A DNA stretch of 30,716 bases from a virus: positions 1 through 30,716 of IMG/VR virus record IMGVR_UViG_3300042466_000501. One strand, 5' to 3'. A program made the translations under genes and the position numbers. The notes under the pieces were generated by a model. The model ran no database searches. It was given only the letters and a program-made list of their open reading frames with translations, and was not told the DNA's origin. Below are positions 7,179 to 15,530 of this stretch, piece by piece (position 1 is the first letter of the stretch; the number at the start of each line of letters is the position of its first letter).

Positions 7179-10100
7179 TCTTACTAAATCCATTTTCTTT
7201 TTTAATTTCAATTAAACCATCTACAATATCTCTCATTTGTTCTAAGTGAGATATAACCCATATAAAATCAAATTGAGTTTTAAGATATTGCATCATCATA
7301 AATAAAGATGATAAATTATCGGAATCCAATGTCCCAAATCCTTCATCTATTACTAAAAAGTTTGGACGAGGTAAATTACATATGTTAATAAGAGCAACTC
7401 TTATTGCTAATCCACTAACAAACTTCTCCATACCACTACACATCTCTAATGGCCATTCCTGGTCATCATAAACTATCTTAGCATTGATTGATTTTCCATC
7501 CATTTCCATTACACAACCAAAATCAACTACTTGTGCAAGAATGTTATTTACTTCGTTTTCAATAACAGGTAGAGCTTTAGAAATCAACTCATAAGGTATT
7601 CCATCTCTCTTTACAGAATCCAAATAGTAGGTGTATAAACGATTTTTTTCCTCTAAGTCTTTAACTTCATTCATCCTACCCTTTATCCCCTCTACAAACG
7701 AAGATATGGAGGCAATAACACCCTTTGTATCACCAATCTTTTTACTCAATTCGGATACTTCCGATTCTATTTCTTTTTTGGTTCTTTGTAAACCATTTAT
7801 AATAGTTTCTATCTGAGTATTACGTTTAATAGTTTCTTCATTTATATAATACTTACGGATATTTTCTTCAACTACTTCTAATTGATGCTTTACTAATTCT
7901 ATTTTAGTTTTTAATCCGTTTAATTCTGCTTTTTCGGTTTCTATTGTAGAATATCCTTTTTGATATTTTAATTTTAATGTTTGTAAATTTTTGTATTGTT
8001 CTTTGGATGTTTCAAAAAGACTCATTACATTTAGAGAACCATTTACATCATTTAAACTATAATCTAAACTTGCTTCCAATCCTTCTAACTCTTCTTTTGC
8101 TTTTAATGCATCTTTTACGAACACATTATCGCAACAAAACTTACAATTAGGGTCATACTCATGCGTTTCTAAATGAGCAATCTTATCTTTAATAGATTGA
8201 ATCTTTTGTTTTAATAATTGATGTTTAGTATTTGCTTCACTAAAATCTTTTTCTGCTTGAACATAATTAGAGTGTGCTTCTTCAATATCAATGTGTTCTT
8301 CTTGTGAAACATAAAACTTTTTAGTGTCTTCCATTGATTGAGAAACTTCTCCAACTAATTTACTATAATCAGTAATAGTATTTTCTTTTGTTTCAAATGA
8401 AGCAGTATATCCATTTAATGTAGATTGTAATTTTGTTTTAGATTGATTTAAATCATCTATATTTAAATTACCATCCATAGGAACTAATTGAGCACTCAAC
8501 CCAACAATTCTTTCTCCTAAATCATCTCTATCGTATGTTCTATCACCTAATGTTTTTTCTAAATCTTTAAGTTCAGCAGTTTTACTAATAAATTCAATTT
8601 TCTTTTCAGCTAATTCTGAAGTAAAATCTGTTTTCTTAAAGTTTTTAATTAAGATAGAAACTTCTTTAACATCTTCACTTGCAATATCATATAGTTTATC
8701 AAAGATATTGATACCCATAAACTGTGCTAGTAAATCTTTTCTTTCTGATTGAGATTTATCAATGAATAAAGCATTGTTTCCTTGTAGTGATAAAGCAGTT
8801 AAAATGAAATCTTCATATTTTCCTACATATTGTTCAATAATGTTATTTGTATCACGTCTTTCGTTTCCGTTTAGGATTGTATTTAATCCACCTTCTTCTT
8901 TCCAAAACTGAACATCAACTTTAACATTTTTTCCTTTGTTAATCGTTTTGGCAGTTCTTTCAATATGATAATCTAATCCATCAATTTGAAAATGTAAATG
9001 ACAAACAAAATCCGTTTTACGATTATTTAGAATATTAGATGCTTTAAATGCTCTACTACATTTATCGTATAAACAAAAAGATATTGCATCAAACAAAGAA
9101 GATTTACCCGCTGCATTTGGTGCAAACAAGCCCATTAATCCACCTACTTTAGTAAAATCAATTTTGTTATTTTCCCCATAACTAAACATATTTGAAAACT
9201 CAAACTTAACTGGTTTCCAATGTATATTTCTTTGAATATCATCGTGAGTAATTCTACTATTTATATCTCTATTAATCGTTTCTAAACCATCCAAATCATC
9301 TTTACTAACAAATGGCATCATTCTGTTAATATAATCGTTTATAAGAGAGTTCTGATAGTTTACATCGGTTATATCTTCAAAGTCTAATCTATTGTTTCTA
9401 TTTCCTGTTTTTGATTTAGAAAGAGAATCTGTTCTAATAATTGTAAAATCATCTACACCATATAATTGTTTTATTTCAGCAATTACTTTCTTTGTATCAG
9501 CCGTATCAGTATTTGATAAACGAACTCTTAAACGAGGATTCTTTGGCATATTGGAAACCTTTGGAACGTTCCCATTATCAATATCCATAGTATAATATCC
9601 ATAATCATTTTGAATATCAATTTCCTCATAACTCATTTTATCCAAATCCCAAACAAGCAATCCATGTTTATCTAAAGTTTCACCAAAGTTTTGTTGAACT
9701 AATGAACCTGCATACGCAATCGTACATCCTTTTGGAGATTTAATAATTTGTCGTTTGTGAATATCACCTAATAAGGCTAAATCATATCCATCAAACATAT
9801 CAGGTGTAAAATGACGAGATGAAACTACATATCCAATATCTGTTTGAGATGTATCCAATGGTCCGTGAAAAAGAGCAATCTTTTTATTACCAAATAGTTT
9901 ATTAGCAGGAATCCAATTTTCTCTTTTATCAAAAATAGAGAATACCGAAAAATCCACTCCACCTATTGAGTAAACTTGCGTATCTCTCAAATATGTAAAG
10001 TTTGGTAAATTTAATGCCTCAACGATTGGTGTAAGAACATCCAATCTATCGGAATTATTCATATTACAATCGTGATTACCTGTAATAAGGATAGTTTCAC

Positions 10101-10326
10101 ATAACTTAGAACATTCCGTAAATAACCAACTAATCTCTCTTACCAATTCAGGTGAAAGTTCTAATTTAGCATGGGCAATATCTCCTGCCAAATAAATAAT
10201 AGAATCATCCGTTCCCCTCTTACGAATTTCATCAAACATTTTTTCAAATACCTGACGATACTCATTGTGTCTTTTCACATTACGGATATGTACATCGGCA
10301 ATGTGATAGATTTTCTTTAAACTCAT
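7168..10326 (-). CDS. Fused Mre11/SbcD (gp47-like) and Rad50/SbcC (gp46-like) recombination nuclease
   Basis: This 1052-residue protein joins two subunits normally made separately. Residues 1 to about 360 are a calcineurin-like phosphoesterase: D11-x-H13, GD at 48-49, GNHD at 83-86, FHG near 153-155 and GDIH at 187-190 supply the metal ligands of Mre11. After a linker (about 300-370) the Rad50-type ATPase begins: Walker A APNAAGKSS at 402-410, a long coiled coil (about 565-900) with the zinc hook C728-K-F-C731, signature CSGMEKFVSG around 963-972, Walker B FLVIDEGFG at 990-998 and H-loop SHLEQ at 1026-1030. All catalytic motifs are intact. In T4 the gp46/gp47 complex resects ends for recombination-dependent replication and helps degrade host DNA. 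Its ATG overlaps the primase stop as ATGA (10323-10326), so the two are co-translated. The fused order is nuclease first, ATPase second. Confidence 0.93.
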   Translation of the reverse strand: MSLKKIYHIADVHIRNVKRHNEYRQVFEKMFDEIRKRGTDDSIIYLAGDIAHAKLELSPELVREISWLFTECSKLCETILITGNHDCNMNNSDRLDVLTPIVEALNLPNFTYLRDTQVYSIGGVDFSVFSIFDKRENWIPANKLFGNKKIALFHGPLDTSQTDIGYVVSSRHFTPDMFDGYDLALLGDIHKRQIIKSPKGCTIAYAGSLVQQNFGETLDKHGLLVWDLDKMSYEEIDIQNDYGYYTMDIDNGNVPKVSNMPKNPRLRVRLSNTDTADTKKVIAEIKQLYGVDDFTIIRTDSLSKSKTGNRNNRLDFEDITDVNYQNSLINDYINRMMPFVSKDDLDGLETINRDINSRITHDDIQRNIHWKPVKFEFSNMFSYGENNKIDFTKVGGLMGLFAPNAAGKSSLFDAISFCLYDKCSRAFKASNILNNRKTDFVCHLHFQIDGLDYHIERTAKTINKGKNVKVDVQFWKEEGGLNTILNGNERRDTNNIIEQYVGKYEDFILTALSLQGNNALFIDKSQSERKDLLAQFMGINIFDKLYDIASEDVKEVSILIKNFKKTDFTSELAEKKIEFISKTAELKDLEKTLGDRTYDRDDLGERIVGLSAQLVPMDGNLNIDDLNQSKTKLQSTLNGYTASFETKENTITDYSKLVGEVSQSMEDTKKFYVSQEEHIDIEEAHSNYVQAEKDFSEANTKHQLLKQKIQSIKDKIAHLETHEYDPNCKFCCDNVFVKDALKAKEELEGLEASLDYSLNDVNGSLNVMSLFETSKEQYKNLQTLKLKYQKGYSTIETEKAELNGLKTKIELVKHQLEVVEENIRKYYINEETIKRNTQIETIINGLQRTKKEIESEVSELSKKIGDTKGVIASISSFVEGIKGRMNEVKDLEEKNRLYTYYLDSVKRDGIPYELISKALPVIENEVNNILAQVVDFGCVMEMDGKSINAKIVYDDQEWPLEMCSGMEKFVSGLAIRVALINICNLPRPNFLVIDEGFGTLDSDNLSSLFMMMQYLKTQFDFIWVISHLEQMRDIVDGLIEIKKENGFSKINF

Positions 10327-11264
10327 AAACTATTAATTTTTGTTAATAACAACTCCTCTATTCCAAACTCTTTTGTATTATTTAACTCTTCATAAAACTT
10401 TTGATACCCCATATCGGCAGCATCTTTATCTTTTAGATTCATAAACTTAACATTTATTCCTTGTTTTCTAAAATATTCAGATGCTTTCAATGCTTCTGTT
10501 TTAGCATCATTATCTAACGAAATAACAATATCACTAACTCCATTCATAAATATTTTCTCAACTAATGTTTTAGATGGAAACTTACCTAAAAGGGGAATTG
10601 CGTTTCTTCTGATTGTAATTGCATCAAATACTCCCTCACATAAAATAATAGGTTCATTCCAATTGATTTGGGAATCAAAACAAATTACATTTTTACTGAT
10701 TGGTGGATTTTTGTATTTCATCTTCTCATCTACATAATAAGAACGAGAAACGAAGTAATTTAATGAACCATCACAATTATAAGATGGGATAATTACTCTT
10801 CTTGCATACAAACCCTCTGAACAATATCCTATACCATACTTTACAATTTGTTTTTCTGTTATACCTCTTTGTGTAAGGTAGTTCATTGCCTGTTTATATT
10901 CTGGATTAAATCCTTTTGGTTGTTCTGCTAACGAAATAAACTCTTTTGGTAATGATATGAATATCTTTGTATCATTATCATCGTTTTGTGGATTGTAATG
11001 TGAATCACCATATATCTCCCTAATAACTGCAATAGTTTTTCTATCAACATCTAATCTTTTTAGTAAAGATGTTAATTTTTTACCACCACTATTACACGTC
11101 CAACAATGCCAATTCTGTGTTTCGGTGTTTACTTGTAATTTTTGTTTGTGATGGTGACAGAATGGACAGTAGAATGCTAATTCGTTTCCCCTTAAAACGG
11201 AGAAACTACCTAACACATTAGAAAGTGTTGTAGTTATTTTTGTCTTATCTGTATTATTCAGCAT
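10323..11264 (-). CDS. DNA primase with zinc finger and TOPRIM domain
   Basis: From the ATG at 11262-11264 the protein has 313 residues. A zinc-binding domain comes first: CPFCHHH at 33-39 and CWTC at 54-57, resembling CHC2/DnaG-type primase fingers that read the template. The catalytic TOPRIM part follows, with IILCEGVFDAI near 206-216 (E210 as the general acid/base), VISLDNDA near 247-254 (the DxD metal ligands D251, D253) and KDKDAADMG near 278-286. It is short and has no helicase domain, so it would work with a separate helicase, as T4 gp61 does with gp41. A longer frame using TTG at 11280-11282 would cover the promoter and is rejected. It starts a unit with the SbcCD-fusion gene, joined by an ATGA overlap. 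It is preceded by a host-type promoter, so early expression is likely. Confidence 0.88.
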   Translation of the reverse strand: MLNNTDKTKITTTLSNVLGSFSVLRGNELAFYCPFCHHHKQKLQVNTETQNWHCWTCNSGGKKLTSLLKRLDVDRKTIAVIREIYGDSHYNPQNDDNDTKIFISLPKEFISLAEQPKGFNPEYKQAMNYLTQRGITEKQIVKYGIGYCSEGLYARRVIIPSYNCDGSLNYFVSRSYYVDEKMKYKNPPISKNVICFDSQINWNEPIILCEGVFDAITIRRNAIPLLGKFPSKTLVEKIFMNGVSDIVISLDNDAKTEALKASEYFRKQGINVKFMNLKDKDAADMGYQKFYEELNNTKEFGIEELLLTKINSL

Positions 11265-11268
11265 GATA

Positions 11269-11300
11269 CAAATATACAACAATTATTTCAAATTTCCAAA
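11269..11300 (-). promoter_or_regulatory. Bacteroidota-type promoter (TTTG, 20 bp, TATATTTG) before the primase
   Basis: On the minus strand TTTG (11300-11297) is followed by a 20-bp spacer and TATATTTG (11276-11269), matching the Bacteroidota -33 TTTG and -7 TAnnTTTG elements. The -7 box ends only 4 nt before the primase ATG (11264), so the transcript would be leaderless or nearly so. It overlaps the alternative TTG start, which argues for the ATG. This is the best host-like promoter in the window. Confidence 0.65.
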
Positions 11301-11717
11301 TTAATTAAACCATTCTTCTGGAATAAATTTATCTGCATACAAAAACCCATTCTTATCACACCAATCCGCATAAGATGTTTTTGAATTTTTTGAAATTTTG
11401 TTTTTGGATGATGTGAATACAAACCTAATATCAAATTCAGGATGTTGTTCTTTTATAAATAGATGTTTCTTTCTATCAGCAGGAACAAACCTACCTTTGG
11501 TTTCTATAAAGATACCATTAGGTAATTTGAAATCTGGATTGTATGTATGTTTTGAAGCAGGTACAATGTATGGAATCTTTTCTGATTCATATTGTACGGA
11601 AATACCTTTACTATCTATTTGAATTGATATTGATTCTTCCAAGCCCGATTTAAAACCATGCTTCCTTGCCACCCAACCCTTTTTGGTTGGTTTTTTTAAT
11701 GTAACCTTTTTAGCCAT
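11301..11717 (-). CDS. T7-type endonuclease I, Holliday-junction resolvase
   Basis: This 138-residue protein matches phage T7 endonuclease I (gp3, 149 residues). SGLEE (residues 24-28), PASKHTYNPDF (53-63), GIFIETKGRF (68-77) and DRKKHLFIKEQHP cover the active site. Expected metal and catalytic residues E27, D62, E72 and K74 are all present. The SYADWC and FIPEEW blocks near the end are also typical of the family. It cuts four-way and branched DNA, resolving replication and recombination intermediates before packaging, and in T7 also degrades host DNA. It follows the 105-residue gene by 2 nt and precedes the primase promoter. Its transcription probably comes from the late-type motif at 12307-12316, which would suit a packaging-stage resolvase. 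A resolvase of this type stands where a T4 phage would use endonuclease VII (gp49). Confidence 0.9.
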   Translation of the reverse strand: MAKKVTLKKPTKKGWVARKHGFKSGLEESISIQIDSKGISVQYESEKIPYIVPASKHTYNPDFKLPNGIFIETKGRFVPADRKKHLFIKEQHPEFDIRFVFTSSKNKISKNSKTSYADWCDKNGFLYADKFIPEEWFN

Positions 11718-11719
11718 TA

Positions 11720-12037
11720 TTATTTTTTTCTATCGGTAGCACCGTATTTTTTTACGTTGGTGTATCCATTTTTAAGAAAGCTACTACCTGCACCCAATTC
11801 ACCTAATTGATATTTATTTCCACTTGCATTAAGTTTTTCAACGGCTTTCAATCCTTCTTCATCAATATCTTTTTTACCAGCGTATCCAGTACCCAATGAA
11901 TATGGTGTTTGGTCTCCACTATAAAATCCACCTGGTAGATTATTATATTTTTTAGCGTCTAATGTTTTTACATCCGGTCCTCCTTCAGTAAATGATTGGT
12001 CTTTTTTTGATTCGTATAATTCTAGTAATGTTGGCAT
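11720..12037 (-). CDS. Hypothetical protein, 105 aa
   Basis: The frame begins MPTLLELYESKKDQSF and is Gly/Lys/Tyr-rich with few hydrophobic stretches (GGFYSGDQTPYSLGTGYAG, GELGAGSSFLKNGY). It looks partly disordered. No known domain was recognised. It lies 12 nt after the 80-residue gene and 2 nt before the endonuclease I gene, so the three are probably one transcript. The composition resembles small virion-associated proteins more than enzymes, but no function is claimed. Confidence 0.75.
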   Translation of the reverse strand: MPTLLELYESKKDQSFTEGGPDVKTLDAKKYNNLPGGFYSGDQTPYSLGTGYAGKKDIDEEGLKAVEKLNASGNKYQLGELGAGSSFLKNGYTNVKKYGATDRKK

Positions 12038-12049
12038 AATTTATTTTGT

Positions 12050-12292
12050 TTATTTTAATGCTACTATTGGAAAATTAATATCGTTTTCTTTAATTTTATT
12101 TATTATTTCTTCCGAATTTGGATAAATATCTAAAATTATATGTTCATATTTATTAAAATCTTCTTCTAATATGTGAGCTATGGTTAATTCACCATTTTCT
12201 AATACAGCAATACCAAATAATTTATTTTCAACTAATTCTGAATTTACAGGATTAATTAAATATTCTCCAAACGCTTCCAATTTTAGTTCCAT
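12050..12292 (-). CDS. Hypothetical acidic protein, 80 aa
   Basis: An acidic 80-residue protein begins MELKLEAFGEYLINP and has alternating hydrophobic strands (KLFGIAVLENGELTIAHILE) and a helix rich in Glu, Lys and Asn (NSEEIINKIKENDINF), suggesting a small alpha/beta fold. No family was recognised. It is the first gene of a run with the 105-residue gene and endonuclease I, and the late-type motif GATATTTATA ends 14 nt before its ATG. Confidence 0.72.
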   Translation of the reverse strand: MELKLEAFGEYLINPVNSELVENKLFGIAVLENGELTIAHILEEDFNKYEHIILDIYPNSEEIINKIKENDINFPIVALK

Positions 12293-12306
12293 AGTATTCT
12301 TTTGTA

Positions 12307-12316
12307 TATAAATATC
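12307..12316 (-). promoter_or_regulatory. Probable late promoter motif (GATATTTATA) before the 80-aa gene
   Basis: The exact 10-mer GATATTTATA is read on the minus strand, ending 14 nt before the ATG at 12292. It is identical to the copies at 6936-6945 and 20484-20493. A one-mismatch copy also occurs inside this gene (12121-12130), so some background is expected in this AT-rich DNA. Confidence 0.5.
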
Positions 12317-12318
12317 AA

Positions 12319-13524
12319 TTAAGTATCAAAACGGACAATAAAGTTTACGGGAATTTCTGGGTCTGATTTAATTGGTTTTGGTAACTTTGCTACCGCAACC
12401 AAATCACAATCATCATCATATAAACCAATTGTTGTTATAAACGGTGCAAGGAATGAACCAGTTGAATCTACAGAACCACTTAAATCATAATGTTCAAATC
12501 CTGCCTTTGTAGTTCCTATAGAACCACTAAATCTACGGTCTAAAATATTTCCGTTTTCTAATGTAGTTAATTTTTTAATATATTTTACAGGTTGTTCTGT
12601 ATATACTCTTTTAGCTTTACCATAATCATCAATAAATGTTTCATATGAACCCCCTACCGATTCTACCGCTGATGGGTTAGTAGATACATTGTAATCGGAT
12701 TCATTTACAATTAAAAGATATTCATGTTCGTAAATGGTTTCTGTTGATTTAAATGTTAAATCCCAAGGTTTTACCAAACGTATATCAGGCTTTCTAGTTA
12801 CCACAATTAATCCGTGATTATAAAATACGTTACCAATTTTGATACCACTTGCTTCTTCCGGTAAAAATGTAAAATTATTTACAACCATAACACCGGTTTC
12901 TACATCAAACGAATCAACTAATGCATTATATTCTACAGAATCTATTTCTAAATAAATTTCTTTTGATTCTACATCAAAAAACAAACTATCTATTACTGCC
13001 GAATACTCATTTCCAATAATATCTGAAAATATCAAAGTACCAGAAGATGGTTCAACTCCATTATCTATTAATGAAATATATACTTCATCTCTAGCATCAA
13101 ATATGTTACCATTGCCATCATCTATAAATGAAATATTATTTTCATATAAAGTTAATGATTGTTTTTTAATTCCTTCACCAACGTATATATTTGGTATAGA
13201 TATAACTTTTGCACTACTACTTAAAAATCTTTCAGTAGCAGTTATTGCAGGTGTATATCTATTACTTTTGTTACCAATTCTAACAAATGGATTATCTTCA
13301 TGTCCATTATAAAATTGAGCTCTTAATTGCCCATAAACAGAATGTTTATTATACGATGAACCATTTAAACTACCAGATGTTAATATATTAGAATCGGTTG
13401 ATGTATAATCACCACTAACTGCTTCTAATACACTAATTTCTGTAGATTCATTATCAAACGCCCATTCTTTATAAGCTTTGAATGGTCTTACACTAATATC
13501 CGATTTTGGTATTCTTTTTAACAT
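12319..13524 (-). CDS. Virion structural protein (401 aa) with shared C-terminal domain
   Basis: This protein is rich in Ser, Gly, Asp and beta-strand pattern, with several SGS turns (LTSGSLNGSS, RFSGSIGT, DLSGSVDSTGS). Residues about 63-80 (VYGQLRAQFYNGHEDNPF) resemble a block I recall from tail proteins of marine T4-like phages. Its last 45 residues (ITTIGLYDDD, then LVAVAKLPKPI) match the end of the next gene upstream (ITTVGLYDDA, LLAVAKTSKPV), so the two share a domain, probably a common docking or assembly piece. It begins after an intrinsic terminator and carries its own late-type motif, so its dosage is set apart from the paralogue. A tail or fibre-network role is likely; the exact role is unknown. 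Confidence 0.78.
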   Translation of the reverse strand: MLKRIPKSDISVRPFKAYKEWAFDNESTEISVLEAVSGDYTSTDSNILTSGSLNGSSYNKHSVYGQLRAQFYNGHEDNPFVRIGNKSNRYTPAITATERFLSSSAKVISIPNIYVGEGIKKQSLTLYENNISFIDDGNGNIFDARDEVYISLIDNGVEPSSGTLIFSDIIGNEYSAVIDSLFFDVESKEIYLEIDSVEYNALVDSFDVETGVMVVNNFTFLPEEASGIKIGNVFYNHGLIVVTRKPDIRLVKPWDLTFKSTETIYEHEYLLIVNESDYNVSTNPSAVESVGGSYETFIDDYGKAKRVYTEQPVKYIKKLTTLENGNILDRRFSGSIGTTKAGFEHYDLSGSVDSTGSFLAPFITTIGLYDDDCDLVAVAKLPKPIKSDPEIPVNFIVRFDT

Positions 13525-13530
13525 ATCAGT

Positions 13531-13540
13531 AATAAATATC
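13531..13540 (-). promoter_or_regulatory. Probable late promoter motif (GATATTTATT) before the 401-aa structural gene
   Basis: GATATTTATT on the minus strand differs from the common 10-mer at one end position and ends only 6 nt before the ATG. It lies just downstream of the terminator at 13546-13572, so it would restart transcription there. The short distance implies a nearly leaderless transcript, or that the motif is not the -10 element itself. Confidence 0.45.
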
Positions 13541-13545
13541 TCATA

Positions 13546-13572
13546 AACTAAAAACCCACCAAAAGGTGGGTT
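13546..13572 (-). terminator. Intrinsic terminator between two paralogous structural genes
   Basis: On the minus strand AACCCACC, a TTTT loop and GGTGGGTT form a perfect 8-bp stem (13572-13553), continued by a T-rich tail (TTTAGTTT). It follows the stop of the 417-residue gene at 13596 by about 23 nt. It is the only clear rho-independent terminator seen in the window. Confidence 0.85.
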
Positions 13573-13595
13573 AGTAATCTATAAATTACTTTAAA

Positions 13596-14849
13596 TTAAA
13601 AATCTAATTTAACTTTGATTGCCACTTCTTTGTCAAATGATTTCTCAACAGGTTTAGAAGTTTTTGCTACTGCTAACAATTCGTTAGCATCATCATATAA
13701 ACCAACAGTTGTTATATAAACTTTAGGGTCTCTTTCAAATAATGGTTGTACAAATTCACCAACCGAACCCGTTACAAATGTTGGGTTGTTTGAGAAATTA
13801 AATTCTCTATTGTTTGCTCTTACAAAATAGTGTGATGTAGAAACGTTTTCAGTTCTACGAACTTGAAAATCTGCTCCTCCACTAATTGCCATTAATAATG
13901 CTACCGAACCAGATGTATTACCATTCTTTTGGTGATATATATTTTGTATTGAAGAATTAGCAGGGGCTAATTTAATATCAACGGATGAACTTAATGCAGT
14001 TGGGTTTAACAATATAATTCCCATATCTGGATAGAATAAACCATATCCTTGTCCGTTTTTAGCTGCGTAACTATGTATAGATGCAGTTGCCGCTGAACCA
14101 ATATTTAATGAACCACTAACTAAGTTGTAAACTCTACCCGCAGTTGTTACATTTTCATCAGTTCCACCACTATCATCAATTAATGTTACCAATCCTTCCG
14201 AACCACTTAAATCTATTGATATGTTACCTGGGTCTAATCTTTCTTTGTATCTAGCTCTATTTACGTTTATTGCATAAAATGAACTCATATCAGCTCCCCC
14301 TGCAACTATACCTGCAGCTGAACTACTTAAATAGATACTAAAATAGGGGTCAGCCGAATCTAATAATATATTTTTGTATTGATTATATGTAGCTTTTGTT
14401 GGTGAAGTTGAATCATCATTTTGAGTCAATGTTGGTGCACCAAACCCATTAACATCACCATACGCAATTGAAAATTGAACTTCTGCTGATGCAGTGTTTT
14501 CTGAATTATATACATCCAAATAGTATCTACCACTTGTAGATGCTGCTTGTAGAGAAGATGTATAGTTTGCCTTTACATCAAATGAACCAGTATCACCACT
14601 CCATATTCCAGAAGTTACAATTTCAGTTCTATTTGTTACTCTATCAATTGCTCCAAACTTTTTATAAATACCATTTGTAATAGTAGTTATATCGGAACTA
14701 ATTTGTTCTCCAGTTCCTAAAAATTGATTTACGATTCTAACTAATTCGCTAGTATCTACCGGAGTTCCTGCCGTGTTAGCAGCACCTGCCAAATATTGTG
14801 AAATATTACTTGCTAAAAGTGCCCCCCTATTATCTCTTATTACTGCCAT
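13596..14849 (-). CDS. Virion structural protein (417 aa), paralogous C-terminus with neighbour
   Basis: This protein starts MAVIRDNRGALLASNISQYL and has a helical N-terminus leading to a long beta-rich part with several Ser/Gly turns (DLSGSEGL, LVSGSLNIGS, GNTSGSVALL). The last 45 residues carry ITTVGLYDDANELLAVAK, clearly related to the end of the 401-residue protein. It follows the 207-residue gene with a 9-nt gap, so both probably come from the motif at 15505-15514. Transcription probably ends at the terminator just after it. A tail surface or sheath-associated role is possible. I recognise no catalytic motif. Confidence 0.78.
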   Translation of the reverse strand: MAVIRDNRGALLASNISQYLAGAANTAGTPVDTSELVRIVNQFLGTGEQISSDITTITNGIYKKFGAIDRVTNRTEIVTSGIWSGDTGSFDVKANYTSSLQAASTSGRYYLDVYNSENTASAEVQFSIAYGDVNGFGAPTLTQNDDSTSPTKATYNQYKNILLDSADPYFSIYLSSSAAGIVAGGADMSSFYAINVNRARYKERLDPGNISIDLSGSEGLVTLIDDSGGTDENVTTAGRVYNLVSGSLNIGSAATASIHSYAAKNGQGYGLFYPDMGIILLNPTALSSSVDIKLAPANSSIQNIYHQKNGNTSGSVALLMAISGGADFQVRRTENVSTSHYFVRANNREFNFSNNPTFVTGSVGEFVQPLFERDPKVYITTVGLYDDANELLAVAKTSKPVEKSFDKEVAIKVKLDF

Positions 14850-14858
14850 TGTTATTTA

Positions 14859-15482
14859 TTATTGAACGTAAGTTACGGTTATTGGAATAGTTTGAGAACC
14901 TCCTGTTTCATTACCATAAACTGTAATAGTAGTTCTAATGGTAGATGTTAAAGATGGGTTCGGTATAAATTTAAATGTTAATCCTTTTGATACTGCTGCA
15001 GTTGCCGATACATCATCTCCGATAAAGATAGGTACTGAACCTACTTCAGATGTTACACCTGAACCAATAATATCACCCGCATTTTTGTTTGCCAATACAA
15101 TAGTGTATCCTAAACTTCTGTTTCCTGCTGGAGATGTTGTTGGTGATAAAGCAACTTCACCACTTCTTTGATTAACTGAAATATTTGGAACTCCGAATTC
15201 AACAACCGGTATTCTTGTAGTATTTTTTGGTAAAGTTACCAATTTATACTTCATTACCTGCGTTTCATCAGGATTTGCTTCCAATACAGGCATATTTTTA
15301 ATTGCTGCATCGTAGTAAGCACTTCCAAGTGGATGAGCCGGCTCATATAATGAATAATCAATCTCATCATCTGCTAATGCAAATTGAGTGATGTTTAAAC
15401 CTTGTCCCGCTGCCAGTTTTTCTCTACCTTTTTTTGTAAGGATTGCATCTACTGTTAATTCGGTATTACTTAAATATCCCAT
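14859..15482 (-). CDS. Virion structural protein (207 aa), LTVDAILTKKGRE family, Ig-like end
   Basis: The N-terminal signature (LTVDAILTKKGREKLAAGQG at residues 9-28, then FALADDEIDYSLY at 34-46 and HPLGSAYYDAAIKNMPVLEA) is one I recall from structural proteins of marine T4-like phages; its exact place in the virion is unclear to me. The C-terminal third (TFKFIPNPSLTSTIRTTITVYGNETGGSQTIPITVTY region) has the strand alternation of an Ig-like domain. It starts a transcript with the 417-residue gene. The 18-nt block in front of it is identical to that before the tail-fibre gene, so these two virion genes are probably regulated together. Confidence 0.8.
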   Translation of the reverse strand: MGYLSNTELTVDAILTKKGREKLAAGQGLNITQFALADDEIDYSLYEPAHPLGSAYYDAAIKNMPVLEANPDETQVMKYKLVTLPKNTTRIPVVEFGVPNISVNQRSGEVALSPTTSPAGNRSLGYTIVLANKNAGDIIGSGVTSEVGSVPIFIGDDVSATAAVSKGLTFKFIPNPSLTSTIRTTITVYGNETGGSQTIPITVTYVQ

Positions 15483-15495
15483 AGTGTTAATGTAT

Positions 15496-15514
15496 TATCT
15501 TTAATATAAATATA
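15496..15514 (-). promoter_or_regulatory. Probable late promoter (18-nt block shared with the fibre gene)
   Basis: Sense ATATTTATATTAAAGATA (15513-15496) is identical over 18 nt to the block before the fibre gene (6944-6927), although the two genes are unrelated and 8.6 kb apart. The core TATATTTATA ends 22 nt before the ATG at 15482. Confidence 0.65.
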
Positions 15515-15530
15515 GTTTTTTTAAAAATTA

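Noticed and set aside
11265-11282. Upstream TTG start for the primase (6 extra residues)
   Set aside because: The stretch contains the TATATTTG promoter element, and an ATG at 11262-11264 precedes all conserved residues.
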